In this document: in pieces, positions 1 to 64,000 of the stretch
Numbering within the stretch: the stretch's first letter is position 1
Layout of the letters: each line of letters begins with the position of its first letter
Made by a program: the position numbers and the translations under genes
Origin: Ianthella basta
Taxonomy: Eukaryota > Porifera > Demospongiae > Verongiida > Ianthellidae
Direction of reading: 5' to 3'
NCBI GenBank assembly: GCA_964019415.1
Contig: OZ025879.1
Span: 6,083,368-6,147,367, forward strand
DNA length: 64,000 bases
The notes under the pieces: generated by a model
Seen by the model: only the letters and a program-made list of their open reading frames with translations
Database searches by the model: none
Told to the model about the DNA's origin: nothing

Positions 1-236
1 AAGTGGTTGAGCTATGCAAGCTAGACAATAGGCCTGGTTCATGCCCATTAGCTGGTACAGCAAAATTGTTGTGCTAAAAGAGTCCACATTGCACCAGTAC
101 TTGTAGCTGCTTGCATTGCGTAGCCTTTCACTGTGCCATCAGGATCAAGTGTTCATTGGTTCTAGAGGTCTGTTTCAGCCATGTGTTTTGCTACACTATG
201 TATTTCTGTCTGAAATTCTTTTATCTTCCCATGCAG

Positions 237-678
237 TTACTATCTGTGTGGGTGCTGCTGTTGGCAGTTTCATTGGAATTGTCCTGTTAACAGCAGCTAT
301 TGCAAGTGTTGTTGCTGGTGTTGTCTTCTTCATCACAAAGCGAAAATTCACCGTAAAGCTTAAGTCAGTCCAAAGCATGAAATTTCTCTCATTATGTGCA
401 AGCTACATAAACTGAGTACAGTGCAGTTTGTCTGTACAGAATACAATGAGCGTCTATATGAAGCTCTTCCCCTCCTACCTACATGCTCACATAATATACA
501 AAGATACAAATACACATACAGAATTCTATGTCTTTGTGTATCCCCCTACAGCAAGCCTGATACTCAGTTGTATGTAGATCCACATGTACAGCTCCAGGAC
601 AACCCAGCTTATGTGACAGCTGGTACAACTACTGAAGAGGGTGTGAATACAGAGGTGGATTATGAAACTTATCAGTAA
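237..678 (+). CDS. 3' end of a single-pass membrane protein (two last exons)
   Basis: The first visible exon starts at 237 after a CAG acceptor (split codon, phase 1). It encodes a strongly hydrophobic segment (TICVGAAVGSFIGIVLLTAA and on to about residue 33) followed by the basic stop-transfer KRK. Its end is either 352 (GTAAAG donor) or 363 (GTCAGT donor); only 363 keeps phase with the last exon. The last exon starts at 552 after CCTACAG and runs to a TAA at 676-678. Its tail contains YVDP, NPAYV (NPxY-type) and DYETY, which look like phosphotyrosine or sorting motifs. The ectodomain lies left of the window, so the family cannot be named. The phase-1 transmembrane exon resembles that of the phosphatase gene downstream. 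Confidence 0.6.
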
Positions 679-1159
679 CTCAACAGTATTGCATTTGTAT
701 ACGCATAATGTGTGAGTTGGATTTGCCCTATACATCAGTTAATAATTGTATCCCGTGAAAGTGATTGCACAATCCTGTATGTAGTTAAGGATAGAGCTAA
801 AAGGTACATTATAATGTTATACACCCGTATCATACCACATGCACATATGCATGCATTTGCAGAGGAGGTTATAGCTGCAGGGATCATGTGGGATGCACAC
901 TGCATACAAAGATTATTCAGTTTTATGTCATAATGGTCTGTACATGCATGTGCTGCTGAAGATAGCTGTGATATCACACGGAAGAACCTGCAGGGGTATA
1001 CATACCTATATGCACAATGTGCATCATTTGAAACTCCAACAGAGCAGATTCAGAAATTAATTACACCCCTCCTATGTCCCTCTATGGTGATTAGGCCGTG
1101 GACTGCAGCAGATCTAGAGAAGCATGCACCTGTGAAAAGGAGATGTACAGGGAGGGTGA

Positions 1160-1440
1160 ATTTAAATGTGGTTTGATGTGTGTGTGTGTGAGGTGCTAGG
1201 GTGGGATGCGTGAAAGTATAGTGGGGTGCACATATGGGGGGAGAATAGAATGGGGTGTGTGCATACATGAGTATAGGGGTGCAAGTGGGCTTGGTGTGTG
1301 GGATATAGAACAGGGAGTGTATATATAGCGTAGTGTGCATGGGTGTGGATGTGTACATATAGTGTATAGGATAGGGTGGATGATCGAAATCGCATGATAA
1401 GGTATATACTATACAGGGTGGGTGCACGCGGGTGAGGATT
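1160..1440. repeat. degenerate GT/GGTG-rich low-complexity tract
   Basis: Purine-rich TG/GGTG/GTATA words with few C residues on the + strand run for nearly 300 bases. This looks like a decayed microsatellite. The minus-strand open frames rich in His, Thr and Pro across it are by-products of the composition. Confidence 0.5.
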
Positions 1441-1763
1441 AAGTAGGCTAGATGTTTGAGAGTAGCTATAGGGTGGTGCAGATAACTTATATGCAGTCAT
1501 AATATTGTGATAAATATATTTATTATATTTATACTTTTATTGGGAAGGAATGTGTATGCAGCAACAACGTCGACACAACAGATGTATAAATTATAGACTG
1601 AGGCAGACTGAGAAGTGATGTGTATTTTGTGCATGCCGTGCAACTGCAATGCAGAGTGTGCGTGCATGCAAGTGTGCATAATTATGTATTGTGTGTGTAC
1701 ATAAGCATGCATGCTTATACGTGTATGTGTGTGTGAGTGTATGTGTGCGTGTGTGTATATGAG

Positions 1764-1951
1764 CAGTGACAGATCTAGGATTTCTGAAAGGGGGGGTTTA
1801 ATTCTTAAGTAGTTAGGTGAACACAGTGCCCCTGAAGCATGACCACACTGCCTATATTTGGTCTAAAAACTGCCCAATACCTTCATATGCCTAGCAAAAC
1901 GGGAGTTCCTTTGCACCCCTGCAGCTGGTTGTCCCTCTAGATCTGTCACTG
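1764..1951. mobile_element. 188-bp MITE-like inverted-repeat element
   Basis: The first 15 bases (CAGTGACAGATCTAG) are repeated exactly in reverse complement at the end (CTAGATCTGTCACTG). The interior has no coding capacity. No clear target-site duplication is seen, so the superfamily is unassigned. Confidence 0.65.
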
Positions 1952-2003
1952 AGAGGGTGTAGCGTGCATTTATTTTGTGTATGTTAATTGTGTGTGTGTG
2001 TGG

Positions 2004-2032
2004 ATGTGAGCAAGTGATCCACTTGCTCACAT
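2004..2032. other. short perfect hairpin in the intergenic region
   Basis: Arms ATGTGAGCAAGTG and CACTTGCTCACAT (13 bp each) are separated by ATC. It lies about 1.2 kb upstream of the phosphatase gene start. No function can be assigned. Confidence 0.4.
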
Positions 2033-3251
2033 GTAATCAGTCATATTAATATAATGAATATTCAAACTTCCAACTTATTGTACTTTGAAGCAGGCAGGAT
2101 TTATCCATCAAATGAGTCCACATGAACCGGTCCTGTAGTAGGAGATGTGATTTAGCTACAGAGACACTAGTCACAAGGATCAACCTGTAGGCTCATCATT
2201 AATGCTAGTGCATGTGCTGCACAGCATGCAGTCACATACATACATCATAACAAGGTAATTTAAATACAAACAAATTCTACTTTCCGTTGTAATTGTCTTT
2301 CGCTCTCACACATGCTAGACATAGGCCATTACTGTTTGCTATTATCCTAGCATGCTTGCAGACTCTGTACATCCTCAGTTTAATTTGGTCATGTTTGGCA
2401 TGGCAGCTTTCCATTGATATGCCAATTTTGATTCTGATGTGTATACATTTCTGTTGATGCAATGCCGCTACACAAGCCATCCCTACCTAAAGAGTTCTAT
2501 CATGCATACTCTCTAATGATGGGCATGTCTAAATAAGCTTGCTGTAGTAGCCTCTTCGTACATAGTCATTAGAGATTAACAAGCTTAAAACGCTGGGGCT
2601 GACTGGCATGTACATGAGATTTTTCTTCTCTGGCCATTGCAAGAGTAGGCTACAGAATGAATAATAGTTCACTATGTGTTTGGAGTATCAAGAAATATTA
2701 AAGCTATAATCATGGAAGAGTAAGTTATAGTAATAATCATGGAAACTACATTGCAGCTGTTTCTTGTGTCAAACAGTACTAGTTATGCATAATAATTTAT
2801 ATGTATACTACTGCTATACTACTCTACTTAGTAGTATTCTACTTATGATACTACTGAATGCTTCAGAATTTATATATGCCACAGCCATACTAGCTATAGC
2901 CCTTTGTGCACCGTACCATATCTGTACACGTGTGCAAACATGCTACTCCAAATTTATTCCTTATCTGTCATATAGAGCATGCAAGGGATATAGTCCTCCT
3001 GTAGAAGTCCACACATTCACTCACATACATGCATACATGTAAAAATTAGGCTTCCATAACCCTATATGTGTTGACACATCCGATAACCTTCTTCCAAAAT
3101 GGTATGCAGCCCATCCTTACGGAGTATTATGCAATCGCAACCACATCACGTGGTCGCTCACGTTTCCTGCCTCGCCCAGGCTGACAAAGGAAGTCTGAAA
3201 TACTTTGAGGCTTCAATCTCTCGGTCAATGGGCACGACTAGTGGCGGCGCC

Positions 3252-63634
<60,383 letters not shown>

Positions 63635-63742
63635 GTGAGTGTGACCAAGCAGCTTACTCTGCACTGTGTGGTGAATTAATGATAACCATTGTGGTGATTG
63701 TTATAGCTACTAAGAATAATAAAAATTTTCTACTAAAGTAGC

Positions 63743-63908
63743 AAGGATGTAGGGATGGCACAAAAAGTACAGAAACATGCAGGTAAAGGCCGTTACACAG
63801 TGGAGCATTAACCATGGTCCTTACATGCAAGAATGTCGCACTTTATAGTCCTACATCCTTGAATGTAGGGATGATGGTTAATGCTCCACTGTGTAACAGC
63901 CTTTACTT
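63743..63908. mobile_element. foldback element family Z, copy 3
   Basis: GGATGTAGGGATGGCACAAA is followed by arms GTAAAGGCCGTTACACAGTG and CACTGTGTAACAGCCTTTAC. The arms contain GAGCATTAACCAT and its inverse. It matches the copies at 17045 and 27717. Confidence 0.6.
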
Positions 63909-63925
63909 GTTACAACCTTTCTCAA

Positions 63926-63928
<3 letters not shown>

Positions 63929-64000
<72 letters not shown>
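63929..64000. repeat. (CA)n microsatellite at the window edge
   Basis: A pure CA run reaching the last base. Confidence 0.9.

Larger units (their letters stand above)
679..3080. other. intergenic region
   Basis: No convincing exon is visible between the TAA at 678 and the CpG-rich start of the next gene. It holds a degenerate TG/GGTG-rich tract (about 1160-1440), a small inverted-repeat element (1764-1951), a 13-bp-arm hairpin (2004-2032) and scattered TGCATGCA-type words. Open frames here are simple-sequence or chance frames. Confidence 0.55.

Noticed and set aside
1050-1500. Two overlapping minus-strand frames of 112-125 residues
   Set aside because: Composition (His, Thr, Pro, Tyr) follows from the GT-rich low-complexity tract; no domain and no splice context.
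63635-63679. Reading through the last donor to a stop, which would end the phosphatase within the window
   Set aside because: GTGAGT at 63635 is a strong donor at the expected phase, and stopping here would truncate D2 in mid-domain.

Overview
The window is animal nuclear DNA, most likely from a sponge (demosponge). This is inferred from the genes and repeats, not from a species marker. It has spliced genes with GT-AG introns, a modular Ig/FN3 receptor phosphatase, long (CA)n tracts and a dense, nested load of Penelope-like, RLE-LINE, Helitron, Harbinger, Tigger and small inverted-repeat elements.

Layout. 237-678: last two exons of an upstream single-pass membrane protein with a tyrosine-rich tail. 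About 680-3090: intergenic. 3252 to past the right edge: one receptor-type protein tyrosine phosphatase (RPTP) on the + strand. Its signal peptide lies in two small exons (3252-3300, 3442-3474), followed by a 28.4-kb intron. The remaining visible exons are an Ig exon (31871-32161), an unusual Cys-containing domain exon (37122-37517), nine single-exon FN3 domains (47864-56435), a transmembrane exon (56714-56813), a tyrosine- and proline-rich juxtamembrane region (57108-57900), a catalytically complete D1 phosphatase domain (58546-61637) and a degenerate D2 domain (62161-63634, continuing off the window). All extracellular domain exons are phase 1-1, so the chain can be assembled by eye without breaking frame.

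The large introns hold the mobile DNA. 3959-17590 is a tandem duplication of a ~4.8-kb unit. The second copy is interrupted by a 3.86-kb head-to-head inverted pair of Penelope-like elements, flanked by a 13-bp target duplication. 20317-27690 holds two inverted copies of a non-coding repeat (here family Y) around a third repeat (family X), with a Helitron, a Harbinger-like element and an RLE-type LINE inserted. 28890-31700 is a nested stack (W, V, Y3 and a TTAA-flanked element U). 32325-37011 holds a TA-flanked MITE, another Y copy and a hAT-like element containing a perfect 203-bp palindrome. 38556-41400 is a Tigger-like transposon with a Helitron inside. 42422-45344 is a long-TIR element with two divergent coding regions. 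Further Helitron, V and W copies run to 47291.

The most unusual recurring signal is a hammerhead-ribozyme-like sequence (CTGANGA + A, a stem-loop, then GAAACGTY, with a short closing stem I). It occurs with the same architecture at five separated loci. It sits at the end of the Penelope-like element, in both arms of the 203-bp palindrome, and in a 172-bp foldback that has its own 13-bp target duplication.
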